64,000 bases of DNA from Piper betle (GCA_033002965.1 JAURVB010013809.1:1-64000); one strand, 5' to 3'; shown: positions 1 to 12,560, numbered from the stretch's first letter. The notes: a model not told the origin generated them from the letters alone. A program made the numbers and translations.

Positions 1-382
1 CAGTTAGTAGGTGGCAGCAACGTGCTAGGGAAGCAGTGTTCGGCAGTCGCTAGGGCATGAAGACAGATTTGGGAGCTTCGGTCTCCAACTTTCTTTTTAA
101 TGAGGTGAACAGTTGTGACTGCAAATTCCAATTGTAAATAGAAATATAATATACATGGTTGGTTTTATTTTTAAAATAGTACTATCTCGTCTCACGACGA
201 TATGCCCTTTCAAAGAAGATGATTTAATTTTTGCAACCGTATTTTGCAACCAGAAACAGGAGTTATAAATCAGCTGCCATAAATGGTTACTAAGTTTTAT
301 AAATTATTTTGCAACCGATCTAGCAGTTGCAAGTTGGTCATGTAACCCCTTATTTTCAGTCAGTGGTCGGATTGAAATGTGA
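1..382. other. Unassigned sequence at window edge
   Basis: No gene is supported here. The stretch at 220-340 repeats the word TTGCAACC several times, as subterminal regions of DNA transposons often do, but no terminal inverted repeat is visible inside the window. Confidence 0.4.
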
Positions 383-1800
383 TGTTATAATTTAAAAAAT
401 TATTTGTTTGGCTATAGATTCAGACTAACAATGTAGAAACGGATCTCAACCTTCATGGAGACTTAAGATGAAAACCCTATGAGCTACTACACAATGCATA
501 TTGATCATTCATACTATAGTGGGAAAACTTGGCTTAATTAGGTTCCTACTAGAAGCATTTTGAGTCACAAAAGAGACAGCATCTCCTCTGTAACTAATAG
601 AGAGAACTTGACATATGCAATGCATGCTTCTAGCTATGAAAGAGGCTGGATACCCTAGCAAGGCTACAACGAATACCCCTCCAACAACTTGAAGGTTGAA
701 CGTAATGTTGCTACGACATGAGTCAATTTCTTACATGATGATGCTCAGCGTTTGAAATTAAAGGGAACTCTCAGGTCGTGGTTGTTTGTTCCATGTACCC
801 GTACGTGCACTGTAAATTACTATGCAGGGCTAAGCACTCTCGAACAAACAAATAAATAGGCACACTAAACACAGAAATGCAATATGATAAACCGACATGT
901 TAAGCATGGTAGTGCAATGAGATGAACCTGCACGTTAAGCTTACTTATGCAATGAAGTGAAATGAGCTGGCATGCTAAGTATGACAATATCAGAAAAGAG
1001 AGCCAGCAAGCTAACCACGGCAAAATAAACAGTCCGATATGCGAAGCACATACAACACACTAGCAAACTTTGAAACCCTCATATTACATTTATAATAGGT
1101 CTAGGTATGGAACTTATAATGTTTTTCTGGAGCTCAAGTTTGAAAACTATGTAGGGATCTCATTCTTGAAGTTTTATTAAACAACGAGGAGGTTAGGTAA
1201 ATGGCCTCATATTAGTGGGATACGATAAAGTGTCACTGCCACCATTCTATTGTTTAAAACTCGGTGAAATCTCACTCTCAGGGATCCAAGTAGAAAGTGA
1301 AGCAAAGGAATCCTACAAACTTGGATCAGTCGAGTTTCTCATCCTTACTCGGTGAGCTCATTCGGTGTATCCTAATAAGTAAAAAGGAAGCCTTAATAAC
1401 TTTTCATATAGGATGAAATGCAAAACAAGGCAAAACCTTTAGACAAGGACAAGAACACTCACTAAGAAACTTAATTAAATTAATTATCATTCTTTTAGGT
1501 ATTTGTTAAACCTTATTAGGTAAGCTTAATAATCACTCCCAACACTAGATCCTAATTAATCGAATGGGTCTAACCCCACAACTTTTCGTAACACCCAAAC
1601 GAACTTCAAATGGGCTGAAATTCAGAATGATGGTCCCTGATACTCTAAGGGTCAGACACAAAAATTACAAAGTTCTAGCTCATTGTCTAACATGACAGAC
1701 TATGCCCACTAAGGTTAGGCTAAGGTGTCGGGAATAGTGTTCCTAGGTCGCACATCAAACTTCTTACAATTCATTCATGAGCTTTGAAACCCTATTAATC

Positions 1801-2346
1801 AAACTTCTTACAATTCATCAGGGAGAGGGTGGCACGGCTGGAGGTGTTGGTTGGAGGGCCGACCAATGGTGAGGATAATAATCACATGGTGTTTAATCGA
1901 TTGGAAACCCTAGCCGGTATGGTGGAACGGGTTGCTAATGCACCAGAATCCAGTGTAGTGCATGAGGATGGATTGGCTGAGATAGTGGAGAATCTCAGGG
2001 CAGGTTTGGAGGAAATTCGCTTAGAGATGGCTCTTCTGAAGCGGGCAGTACTAAACCAGCCTTATCACAGTGTTGCTGGCCAGGTAGCCGAAATCCCAGG
2101 AAGGTTTAAGGTGCCAGAGCCAACGAAATTCAATGGAATCCAATCATCAAAAAATCTGAAGAATTTCATCTGGGAGGTGGAGGAATATTTTCGAGCTACC
2201 ATGATTCCTACTCATAGACAAGTCTCGATTGCCAGTATGTTTCTAACTGGCGACGCCAAATTGTGGTGGCGAGCACGCACCGAGGATGGAGAGAAGGCTA
2301 GACGTCCTAGGATTAAGACTTGGGGGAAACTTCTTACAATTCATCA
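1801..2346. repeat. 20-bp direct repeats flanking gag fragment
   Basis: AAACTTCTTACAATTCATCA occurs at 1801-1820 and again at 2327-2346, exactly flanking the gag piece. A third, slightly different copy lies near 1757-1776. The words 'aaaccctattaatcaaac' also occur on both sides (about 1787 and 2345). Confidence 0.85.
1821..2326 (+). pseudogene. Captured Ty3/gypsy gag fragment
   Basis: The plus frame encodes the capsid part of a plant Ty3/gypsy gag: a region with FKVPEPTKFNG, then NLKNFIWEVEEYFRA, SIASMFLTGDAKLWWRAR and finally RIKTWGKL. This is the start of the retrotransposon gag domain (Pfam Retrotrans_gag family). It has no usable ATG, breaks off just after the TWGKL motif, and has no zinc knuckle, protease or RT after it. 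It is bounded on both sides by the same 20-bp sequence (1801-1820 and 2327-2346) and lies inside an LTR-like repeat that runs the other way, so it is a transplanted fragment and not part of a resident element. The frame is otherwise free of stops, so the capture may be fairly recent. It is not expected to be functional. Confidence 0.75.
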
Positions 2347-2933
2347 AACCCTATTAATCAAACTTTTTACCAACACCTCCATATACCATACATACCCAAG
2401 GTAGAAAACTCATAACTATTTATTTACACCTCCTAAAATCATCAAACCAAGACCAAATGACTACTAGAACATAGATCTAAATGCATAACATATTAAAAAA
2501 TATATATACAATAAAGCAAGCAAAATAGATCAAACAATCTCGGGTATTGAGGAAAAGATGTCAACTTTACCTCACAAGGGGTTCGGAGGAGGTCTCTTGG
2601 GGCTTCCTACCCCAAGACCTACCACTACTAGTTCTTGGCTAGCTTGGAGAGGGCCTAGGAAGGCTAAGGAAGAAGTACAGAAGGGTGGAAAAGTGAGGAA
2701 GGTCGGAGGAGAGAGCCAAAGGGGTAAAAGGGTGGAGTTTAAGCCCTAATTATAGGCAAATTTGTGGTCTTGGCAGCGCTGGCAAGGTGCCTTTGTACTG
2801 GTCATTGCAAGCCATACCACAAAAAGGACGAAATTGGACACACAAACTACTAAACTGAGCTGTATGCAAGTTTGTGTTAAACTATTGGGCACATGGGTGC
2901 TGGCGTAGCCCCATTGTGATAGACCAAATTGTA

Positions 2934-5900
2934 ATATTATAAATTGAAAAACTACTCATTGGGTTATCGCGTATAGACTTTACAGAAGTGGATCTCAACT
3001 CCTCTTGGAGGCTTAATACGGATACAAATCTTAGCTTTCATTGAAGAATGTAGAGTTTGTGCTACATACGATGGATCTTACTCATAAAGGTCATATTAGC
3101 ACTCTGAGCTACAAAAGCGGCAGAACCTCCCCTGTAACTAAGAGGGTGATTTCAAGAATGCAATGCTTACTCTGAACTAAAGAAGAAGTGCACGCCTACT
3201 ATAGTTAAGAGGTTGAATGCTGTGACATGCTCAAATTCCTTATTTTTTAGTTCATGTGATTGGCATAGGTATCTTAATTAGCTTAACATTGATGAGTGTT
3301 GAAAAGTAAACACTGGGCTGTGGTTACCTATTCCACATACCCCACAAGTAAATAAATAACATAAAGGCATCATTGGATGTGACAACATCACGGACTTCAT
3401 GAGGTTCTTCAAGTGGTATGATTCGTGTGCTCCTCCTACCCACGTTATTCTCTCACACACACAGTTGCAACCAAATATGTTTCATGTACCAGGATTCACT
3501 CCTTGTCATGTTCTAGGGCTCTGGGGATTATACCTCCTACAAATGATAGTTCGCCTTGCCCCAAAATATAGCCTCTTCATAATAATAAAATAATAATCAA
3601 ACATTAAACACTCAGTGCAATCTATGATGTCATACAATCCCAAATCATACAAAGTTCTACATAGGTTAAAGGCACAAGCTTGTCATACATTCATCCACAA
3701 AATACAAGTACAAATACATAAAACACAACATAAGGCCCCCACCACCACCACTAAGCCACCAGATCCATGTGCCTAACCCGACCAATGGTAAGGGACCTCT
3801 CCTACATATAATATGAAAACACGTTCGTAATCAAATAAATTTGATTACTGGTTCTGAATAACTACTGGTCAAATAATACTGGTAAATAAATATTTCATTG
3901 CCCACAGGCACTTAGAAAACTTCCAAAAGCCTCACATAGATGATAAGAAAAATAACTTATTGAAAGTGCTGGTGTAGAAGCATGGCTAAGATTCATACTC
4001 ATACAAACAATTTACCCCCTCACAACCTCTATATAAAACCTGCCACGGTACTCAGGGGGCACAAAAATGGTTAAGTTACTACCAAAAATTTATTTTGCTA
4101 CGTAGTACCCTCATACTTTACACTACCTCAAAATTTGAAGGAGTACTAATGTGATTCATAATACCCGTACTTATCTCTCATGCTCATAAAAATGTAAACC
4201 TTTATATACATACACATAGTAAGCTTTGGTAGGGGTTTATATAGTAAACTTGTAAAAAATACAACTTGATGACCCGACATCAGAAAGATATGATAAAATG
4301 CCACCGATGCCGCCCTATGTTTAAAATACGATTAAACTTGAAACTCAGAGAGTCAAGTAGAGATGAAACAAAGGGAAAGTCCTACGGACTTGGATAAGTG
4401 AAAGCTCTACGTCCAAGATCGATGAGTTCACCCCCACGTGTCCTAACACAAAGATGGAACCGAATCAGACTCTAATCACATTGGCACGTATGTCAAGGCA
4501 AAGCCTTTAAACATGCATAACATTTATAAGTTCTCAATTATCTTAATTATATGATTAATGAAGCATTAAACATCATTAAGCCTCCTAAACTGTACTAATA
4601 TCGAATGGCCATACTAAACAATTTTTTGGATGGACCAAACAATCTCCAAACATGTTCAAATTTGTGCCAGTAGTCCCTTAAACTCCAAGGGTTATGGAAT
4701 TTTTACCAAATTCTGATACATGGCCAACATGGTATACAAGGTTCACTAAGATCGGGCAAAGGTATTAGGAACAGTGTTCTTGGGCCACACACCAAACTTA
4801 CTAAGGATCTTTCATACGCTTGGAGACTCCAAATGGGTTTGTATCAATAAAAAATGATAGTCAACACTGTCATATTGAAGCTAGGTTCAGGTCCAAAATC
4901 CAAGAATTTGGGCCTAAGTGGACTTGGAAATTGAAGGTATCGGCCAGGCTGTTTCTAGAGCTGGGTGGACCGATTGGACTAGAGAAATTTCTAACTCGTA
5001 ATCTATTTCGAAAATTGATCCAAAATTATGGTATGATACTATTGGGCTACATAATGACGCTTTGGATGAATTTCATCCAAATAAATCACCATTTGCCTAT
5101 ATATATTTATTTTACACCTAAAATCATGGAACTAGGGTTTCATCATTCATTCCTGCACAGTCTAGATCACCGACTAGGAATACCATCTATATGATTTTTA
5201 TTAAACCCAAAAATTAATAAGTTCGATGTGGAAAGTGGGGGAGTTATTAAGTAATTTTTACATATTCTGTTAACATATTTTTTGTTGCTCATCACGTAGC
5301 TCAATCTCAAAGCATGGCAAAATAGACCAACATCATAGTATGTGCATCACAACAATTAGGATTTTGTTCATACCCTTTAGGCGATTATATTAGTGTGAAT
5401 ATTTTTTCATGGATGATCGAACACAGACAGAAATAACCACAAATAATAACGACCCTATAATCTTATCACATTAGGGTGTAAAAATTGGGGACAGAGGTAG
5501 CTTGGTCATAGGGACCATGAAAGCTGCCATCTATCATCAAGTTTGTCTCCCTTTCATACATCTAGATGCCATATTAGATAAAGTGGATAACAAAAAACAT
5601 GTGGATCTATGTGTTGCAAGTATAGCAAGACTAACATTGTGAAAATAAGGCATCTACAAAGAAGATTACAATTTTTATGGTGAAACAATGCAAGATTGTG
5701 ACATCAGTGGACATAAAAATACCTATCTATTTTTTTGCAAGCTCAAATTCAATGATTATAACTTCTACAAAATATCTATACTAATAAAAACATTAAAAAA
5801 TGTATAACAATACACAACAAAGTAGACAGCAGCACAAGCTTGCCAGGAGTGGTGAGGATGCAAACTTTACTTCCAAGGGGATCAAGGGGAGGTCTCTTGA

Positions 5901-6700
5901 GGCTTCCTACCCCAAGACCAACGACCCTAAGTGGCTAGGCTAGCCTACGGAGGGTCTGGGAATGTTTGGGAGGAAGGAGGAAGTAAGGGGGAAGCAAAGG
6001 GAAACAAGGATCAAAGGTTTGGAAAATTTGGAACACAGCTTCTATTTAGAAGCAAATATTCAGTGCCAGCACTAGGGCTATAGGAGGACCGCTTTGCCTT
6101 GTGCTTTGGCAAGAAAGCAAAAAATCAGGGCAAGACAGCTCATTGCATGAACTGAACCACACACCAAGTCGAGGACACAAATGAACTGGGCCAGTGCCTT
6201 TGCATTGTGTGCAAAAGAGAGGCAAAGTCAAATTGATGGGTGCAAAAGTGCTGGGGCAGTGCCTTTGTGCCTAGACGTGAAACCCTAACCCTAAATCTGG
6301 CTGGCGCAAGGGTGCTAGGACAAGGCCCTTGTACTAGAAGCAGAAAATGTGCACTTAGGGTTTTCAACTTAAATGGACAGGGCACAAAGTGTCCAATGAG
6401 TGTACCAAAGTCCGAATGAGGCTAAGGCCTGACAAAGACATACCCTACCATAGACGAATCACGGCAATAAAAGTCGGACCATACTATCCAGATACGGGTA
6501 ACAATCGAACCTACGTGAAAAACTCGAGCAAATAGCCCAGGTTTTATAGGGGTGCCTTTGCATCCAAACAAAGGTCGGGAAAACCCCAAGCCACCAACAC
6601 AAGGGAACTGGCAGGGTGTTGTTGCATTGGGCACAGTTTGCACGCACCTAGGGTTTTCTCCCTAGAGCTACCATCGACGACCTCAATAACCATACCGTGG
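2934..6700 (-). mobile_element. LTR-like repeat, family B, copy 2
   Basis: This is the second copy of the family-B repeat, in the same orientation as copy 1 and directly after it. Homologous blocks occur in the same order, for example the 'cagaagtggatctcaactcctcttggaggctta' block near 2980, which matches 434-468. It is longer than copy 1 at its far end, where 6050-6640 has several short degenerate repeats of 'ccagtgcctttgcattg' type. Open frames here are short and unlike known proteins. It could be a second solo LTR or half of a tandem LTR pair. The boundaries are approximate. Confidence 0.45.
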
Positions 6701-7338
6701 GTTCCGCAAGAGCTAGGATCGACTATAAGGGTTTCAATCATGTAGAAATCAACTCAACTAGGTGAGAGAAAGGTTCTCAACATCTAACCATGGACCCCAA
6801 AACAAAAGAATCAACACCTCTATAGCTATGTACTAACTTGCCGGGTGTGTCTAACACCCAAAGAAAAGCTACAGGATCTAGGTTAAAATCGAACCGACAA
6901 CAAAACTATCAAGCAAAAAGCCTAGGGTTTGACAAGTATCAAGTTTATATTGTTTCAATGCGGATGCAAATTAGTTACTAATCTACGACTGCAAATGTTA
7001 GTGGCAAATTGCCGGTTGCTATTAGCAGTTTTTGCTACTAGTGTAATGGGCCAAGTGTGAGCAAACTGGTTTAGAAACAAACCTAATATGAACAAAGTGA
7101 TACTCAATTTAACTCAGTTTGTATAGAACCCCATCCTAATTACACCCGGGTTATTTTAGGCACCTAGAATGCAAGTTATTACGGAATGAAATCTTTTTCG
7201 ATGGGGATTTCAAATTTCAGACCGATAATTAGCTAGTGGGTATCAAACTTAGTTTTTATGGTTATTGAAGTCTAAAGAATCTTAATTAAGGAAAATCATG
7301 ACATAATGAAGTCCTACAGTCAAAATATGCATACAAAC
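6701..7338. other. Intergenic; possible CACTA transposon end near 7042
   Basis: No gene is seen. The stretch 6960-7042, read on the minus strand, starts CACTAGTAGC and is followed by short repeats such as AACCGGCAATTTGCC. This resembles the terminal and subterminal region of a CACTA element. No partner end was found, so this stays tentative. Confidence 0.25.
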
Positions 7339-7469
7339 AAATGTGTATTTAAGGACATGCCTTCCACCGGAGAGGGTCATGAGTTCGAATCTGACTACCC
7401 CAAACTTCTAACTATAGCTAACAAAGTTGGTCCACTTGCCTTGAAAAAAAAGAAATAAATGTGTATTTA
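7339..7469 (+). mobile_element. Short SINE with 13-bp target-site duplication
   Basis: A 105-bp body (7352-7456) is flanked by perfect direct repeats AAATGTGTATTTA at 7339-7351 and 7457-7469. The body holds a good RNA polymerase III B box (GAGTTCGAATC, 7381-7391) and ends in an A-rich tail (TTGAAAAAAAAGAAAT). These are the marks of a tRNA-derived SINE inserted by target-primed reverse transcription. No convincing A box is present upstream of the B box, so this copy is probably 5'-truncated. It encodes nothing. Confidence 0.8.
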
Positions 7470-8404
7470 TGGTTGTATTCGACTTATGGTACAAATACTT
7501 GACAAAGATGTTCCTCACATGTCCTATGAAGTTTTGTAAATGCCCAACTCAGTTAGTGCAAACTAATAAGCTTAGTCATTTCTTCAAAATCTGGCCATTG
7601 AGCAACCGTCCCCGCCATGTGTGGCCACCTGCCACCCAACCCCCCTTCACCAAATACAGCTATAGTCGGATCTGGTCGCCCCCTCACCAAATACAGCCGC
7701 AGCCGGATCTGGCCGTGTGGCTAGGTGGCGAATGGACCTGGACGGAAGCGGCTAGATCCGGCCGTGCAGCAAAAAAAAAAAAGGTTGTCGGCCGCGGCCA
7801 CAGATCTGGCCCATTGCCGCCCCGCCGCGAACTACCCTCATCCCCACTCCCTTCGACCCTGCCATCTTGTGGCGGCCGCCACCCCCTCCCCGCTCCACCT
7901 CGACCCCACCACCCACAACTCCCTCCTCTACTCAGCTCCCCCCCTCTCCCACCGTAGAAGCCCCCCCTCCCCTCCCCACTCCCCGCCGCTCGCTCTAGAC
8001 ACCTGCTCCCGCCGCCTCCTCCTGCCACCCTGCCATCTGATTACAAGGACAACTTGTCTCTCATGCAACTCACTCTGTGTGGCCTTATGGGTGCCGCGGC
8101 TAGATTTGGCCATGCAGCAAAAAAATGAATAAATTTTCTGTGGCAGCGTGGCCCAATCTGATCGCCTTGCGGCTGGATTTGGCCAGTGAGTAGTTAGACA
8201 AGGTTGCCTGCGGCCAAATGTGGTCAGCACGGCTGTGGGGGACTTTATTATTATTATTTTTTTAAAAAATAGAACAGGACCATCCTTGTAATCGGATGGC
8301 CTAGATCAAGCTTTGGGGTAAAAAAATTTTCTGCCCCGGGCTAAGGAAAACTTTACAGAATATATATATATGATAGGTAATCCTTCCCAAGGTGACTAAT
8401 CATT
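7470..8404. repeat. GC-rich repetitive island, no supported gene
   Basis: The segment 7620-8240 is far richer in G+C than its surroundings. It repeats a short degenerate word of the type 'ggctagatccggccgtgcagc' at about 7690-7715, 7747-7772, 8096-8121 and 8170-8186. Open frames on both strands are low-complexity Pro/Ser or Gly/Arg products that shadow each other, so I do not call a gene. It may be captured or expanded sequence inside a transposon. Confidence 0.5.
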
Positions 8405-8412
8405 TTCAGTTG

Positions 8413-8765
8413 AGAAGCGGTAAATGCCCTAGTCTACATTCTCAATAAATGTCCTACTAAGGCAGTTGAAAGCAAAACTCAATTTGAATCTTGACACAAG
8501 AGAAAACCTAAAATGAGTTTGAGAATTTTTAGGTGCATTGCATATGCTCACATTCTTTCCCAAAAGAGAAGTAGATTTGATGAAAAAGGTGAGAAATATC
8601 TTTTTATTGAATATTGTGAAGAATCCAAAATTGTTAAATATCAAAACCAACAAGTAATTGGTAATTTCAAAAGATGCGAACTTTGATGAGAATGAGACAT
8701 GGAAAGTGTATAATGGTGAAGCTCATTTGAAGAGGTCATGTGTAGAAGTAGAAAAAGAAGTAAAA
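8413..8765 (+). pseudogene. copia integrase C-terminal fragment
   Basis: Translating across stops and frameshifts gives the familiar copia order: EAVNALVYILNKCPTKAV, then a conserved KRKPKMS block, RCIAYAHI, RSRFDEKGEKYLFIEYCEES and finally VISKDANFDENETW. This is the end of the integrase region just before reverse transcriptase. At least one stop (after the SKTQFES motif) and two frame changes break it. The reading runs directly into the hAT target-site duplication at 8766-8773. Its continuation is found after 13422. Confidence 0.75.
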
Positions 8766-9152
8766 GATGAAACAAGGGGTGGGCGTCAGTTGGTTGGACA
8801 TCAAACAAGGCATTATCCATGTGTGTCCACCTTACCTCGGGCAAAAAATCGGTCGTCCACAGACAAAATTCTTCAGTCAAGTAGGTGAGGGACAGACACA
8901 GTCAAAATTTTGTCAATATAGAAAATTATTTTCATCCCATATTTATTTTATTATCTAATTATTATTTTTCATTATAAATATTATTTTTCTCATGATCAAC
9001 TAATTTCTCATTTATATAATCATTATCTCTTTTATTTTTCTAAGTTTCTCTCACGTAAATTAGCATAAAAATTAAAATCACATTTTTTAAAAAAATATTT
9101 GAATAAAGAAATATTATATTACAATGGGAAAATTCAAAAATAAGATTGAAGT

Positions 9153-12100
9153 TGTACCACCCCGATTTCGGTTCACCTAAGAACCGTATCAAAAATGTCA
9201 TGATCAAGTCGAGTCATGTTTAAAGTTGTGGTCGGTACTACTCGATCAATAAAATAGATCGAAACAACCTTCTTGGTGTCATGAGAATGGGATACATCGT
9301 TAAATACTCGTCAAAACACATCGAATATAAATAAAAGGAAGAAAGTAAGCAACTGCACTAAGCTCAAGTGTGTATAGCGTTTATCTATCCTCCCACCAAA
9401 GTCGACGTAGGATTTATCAGACCTACACATATTATATGAAAACCGTTAGTAACGAATGTTACTGGTCCAAAGAATAACTAATACAAACTGGCAAATGGGT
9501 ATTCCATTACCCACGAAAACTTATGAAACTTTAAGATTGCCTCATACTGGGCGGTAAGCAAACATACTTAAGCAAGTGTCGGCTCACATGCGTGGCTCAT
9601 AATCATATTCGTACATACAACGTTTATGCCTTCACATCTTCCATATCACCTGCTATAATACTCAAGTGGTAAAAGGAACAGTTGGTTACTGCCACAAATT
9701 CTGGAAATGCGATGCATTACACAGTGACCCTCATACACTGCACTACCTCCATATTTGAAGGAGTACTAGTGTGATTTATACATATCACTATACCACTCAC
9801 TCTCTTATTCGTAAAATCCATAAAAATGCGCGTACTCATGTAATAGGCTTAGGAAAGAGGCTTGTATCATATATTTCTAGAGCTTCAGTTCGAAAACCAA
9901 TAAGGGATCTCATCCTTGTAGTTTTATTAAACATGTGTCAAAACTACAGCTAAATGGCCCGACATCAAAGGGATTCGATAAAATACCGCCAATGTCGTCC
10001 TATGTCTAAAACACAATTAAACTCTACAGGAAAGGAGTCAAGCAGAGAGGGAGAGTCCTGCGGACTTGTGGTCCAAGCTCCAAGTGTATCTGCACATCTA
10101 TGGCGAGCTCGGACTCTGAAACCTACATCTGAACCCACTACTAAGTAAAATATTAACATCTCTATATGATGCATGCTTGTGGTATATGCTCATATTATCA
10201 ATACATCCTAACAAAAAAAGACTATTCTAAATAAACATACCACTAAACACACAACAATTAAATCGAGACATAATAAAGAAAATAACTAATAACAAACAAT
10301 CAATAAATAAATATATACAATCATGAATACATAGATAAACAATCAATACTCTAATCACAAAATAATATCATATACCATATATGTAAATGGCTAAACACGA
10401 GTAAATATTATATATAGTCGTGGTAGTAATCATATAAGCAATTAAATAAATAAATACATAATCATTCTATAAATAAATAAATAAACAAATATTTAATTTT
10501 AATTAATCATGAATAATAATAATATCATAGTCATCATTACAGAATACATAATTAAATACAATTAAATAAAAACATACACACAACGAACAAGTAAATAAAT
10601 AAATAAATAAATATATACAATTTAGTAAAGATAAAAAGACTAACATTAATAACTAAATATAATATTAATAATAACAAATAATCATATAAACATACATCAT
10701 ATACGATAAATAGATAAATAAAATAAATAAATGATAATGAAAAAATAAATTAATAAAAACACTTATAACATTAAATTATGCTAAATAATGTGAATATGCA
10801 TATAAACTAATGTAAGGGTTTTTGAATGACCGAAAACAATTGAAAAACGACTGAAATCGGCGACCCGAGTCAACCCGAGGTAGCTGGACATGGTCACAGG
10901 CTCGGGAATGACCACAGACATGACGGGTGAACAGTAGTCAATCAAGCAGGCATGAACGCGGACAGGCGGATGCAAAAATGGGCAGACTGACACGAAGTGG
11001 GCAGCAGGTAAACGGGCTAAACGAGGGTGGCGGTACCCATCGCCGAAAAATGCCGACTGTGGCGCGACTGGGGTCATCGCTGGTCGGGATCAATAGAGGG
11101 CGTGATGGCGGAGGTGCTAGTGGGGACGATTGGCGAGTCCGGCCACGGGCTGGCTGGAAAAAGGAAGAAATGGGGCAGATCGCTGCCGGGTGCAGGGACT
11201 TCGTCGGCAATGATCGTGGCCGCGGCGGTGGATGGTGTTGGTCCCAAACCGTAGATCTCGGCAAGGGGAAGCCGTCGGGGTGGTTGCCTTCGCTGGAGGT
11301 CACTCGCCGGCACTAGAAAACGGCCCGAACGGGTGGCAGCGATGGCAAAAACCGACCATAAAAACATCATCACCGACGGCGATGCTAGTGGCGATCGATG
11401 GGTACGGATTGATAGCTGGCCGCGAGGTGGTCACCATCATACCAATCCGGTGACCGGGGCCGAGGCGGAGGTCGCTAGCGGCGAGTTGAAGTGGTGGCGG
11501 CGTCAAGGTGAAAATCATGTACAATCATGGGGGAAGTCACTGGAAATCAAAGGGTGAAGATAAAGTTGAGTGGAAGCCTCAGATTTTGCCACGTGGCATG
11601 ATATGGGTGTTTGACAACTCGTGTCGTAGTGGGGCCCACCTATGGGTATATGAACTATACATATGGATGAAAAGCTCAAATCGAGACCGTCCAAAGTTCA
11701 AATTGACTCGAGTCCTTTTAAGTGACTCTATAGGCATGAATCGAGGCAAGAATGCTAACTAGGCCTTAAGCCTTAAACTCAATCTAGCTGGGCCCATAGG
11801 GGCACAAACCAGTGATATGAAATCCCTAAGATGCATTGCAAATTAGATACCCTGAAAATCCCCAGTGGATATTAAACGCTGTAATGGCCTAGATCTAGGA
11901 CTAAAACCCTAGCTAACACATAAAAATCATATGTATACTTTGCGCATACACTGACAACTCATGTTCTATTATATCATAACTAAAACAATTATATGCATGT
12001 TAGGTATACTCATCCTCCATAACATGCTCATATGGCCATCTGGGCCTCATACTCATATTCTTAAAATTATTCTGGCTCGACCTTGCTCGAATCAACTCAA

Positions 12101-12163
12101 GAATGCCTAAACTAGACAAAACTAAAATTGCGTAAAACCCTAAGCTGAAATTGAGGTTTTACA
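9153..12163 (-). mobile_element. Solo LTR, chromovirus family A, inside hAT
   Basis: This 3.0-kb LTR starts TGTACCACCCC and ends GGTTTTACA on the plus strand, so it lies in minus orientation relative to the elements at 43-62 kb. Flanking 5-bp sequences GAAGT (9148-9152) and AAAGT (12164-12168) match at 4 of 5 positions, as expected of an aged target duplication. It carries an AT-rich tract with many AAAT repeats (about 10200-10760) and then a GC-rich stretch (10860-11500) with overlapping chance frames on both strands. No internal region remains, so it formed by LTR-LTR recombination. Confidence 0.75.
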
Positions 12164-12259
12164 AAAGTGAAATCTATGGGTAGCCCTCTATTAGAATTGA
12201 AAGTTCATCAATTATTCATCTTATTGAAGGCTTAAGTAAGATTGCAATGAGTAAATAAG

Positions 12260-12560
12260 TTGATTATGGAATATTTATCAAAGGAGTCAACATGAGCCAA
12301 CATGAACTGATTTGGAGAATCATTTGGGTAAACCAACTATTCCTTTCGTGGATGAAGTAGATGAGCAATTTGATATATTATCATGGTGGAGATTGAACAT
12401 AGTAAAATATCTTATTTTGGGAAAAAAATGTTTAAGATGTTTTAGCCATTCCTATGTCAACCATCACCTCCGAATTGACATTTAGTATTGAAGAACAAAC
12501 AATTGGTTCAACTAGGAATAGTTTGAGCCCAAAAACACTTGAAACTTTAATATGCGGCCA
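12260..12560 (+). pseudogene. hAT transposase C-terminal remnant
   Basis: Reading on the plus strand across stops gives PTIPFVDEVDEQFDILSWWRLN, followed in a shifted frame by motifs like those of the hAT dimerisation domain: LAIPMSTITSE-type and ending with 'NSLSPKTLETLIC'. This is the most conserved C-terminal part of plant hAT transposases. The BED finger and the catalytic core are not recognisable. It sits inside the element delimited by GATGAAA(C/T) duplications, which agrees with its class. Confidence 0.65.

Larger units (their letters stand above)
383..2930 (-). mobile_element. LTR-like repeat, family B, copy 1
   Basis: This block is the first of three diverged copies of one long repeat (the others are at about 2934-6700 and 24500-28294). 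It starts at TGTTATAATTT, the reverse complement of the end of copy 3. Blocks align in order with copy 2: the 'cttacctcacaaggggtt...ggtctcttggggcttcctacc' block near 2570 matches one near 5870, and the 'gtgttcctaggtcgcaca' block near 1738 matches one near 4772. Copy 3 has a TATA box, so I read the repeat as a 2.5-3.8 kb LTR, with this copy on the minus strand. No internal retrotransposon region lies between copies 1 and 2. A captured gag fragment sits at 1821-2326. The boundaries are approximate. Confidence 0.5.

Noticed and set aside
7372..7400. tRNA gene suggested by GAGTTCGAATC
   Set aside because: Only a B box is present, with no acceptor stem, anticodon arm or A box; the TSD and A-rich tail show a SINE.
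7469..8230. Overlapping open frames of 100-162 codons on both strands
   Set aside because: They are low-complexity Pro/Ser and Gly/Arg products that mirror each other in a GC-rich repeat, with no domain or start context.
10781..11762. Cluster of open frames on both strands
   Set aside because: They lie in the GC-rich block of a family-A LTR; equivalent blocks in other LTR copies give different, unrelated products.
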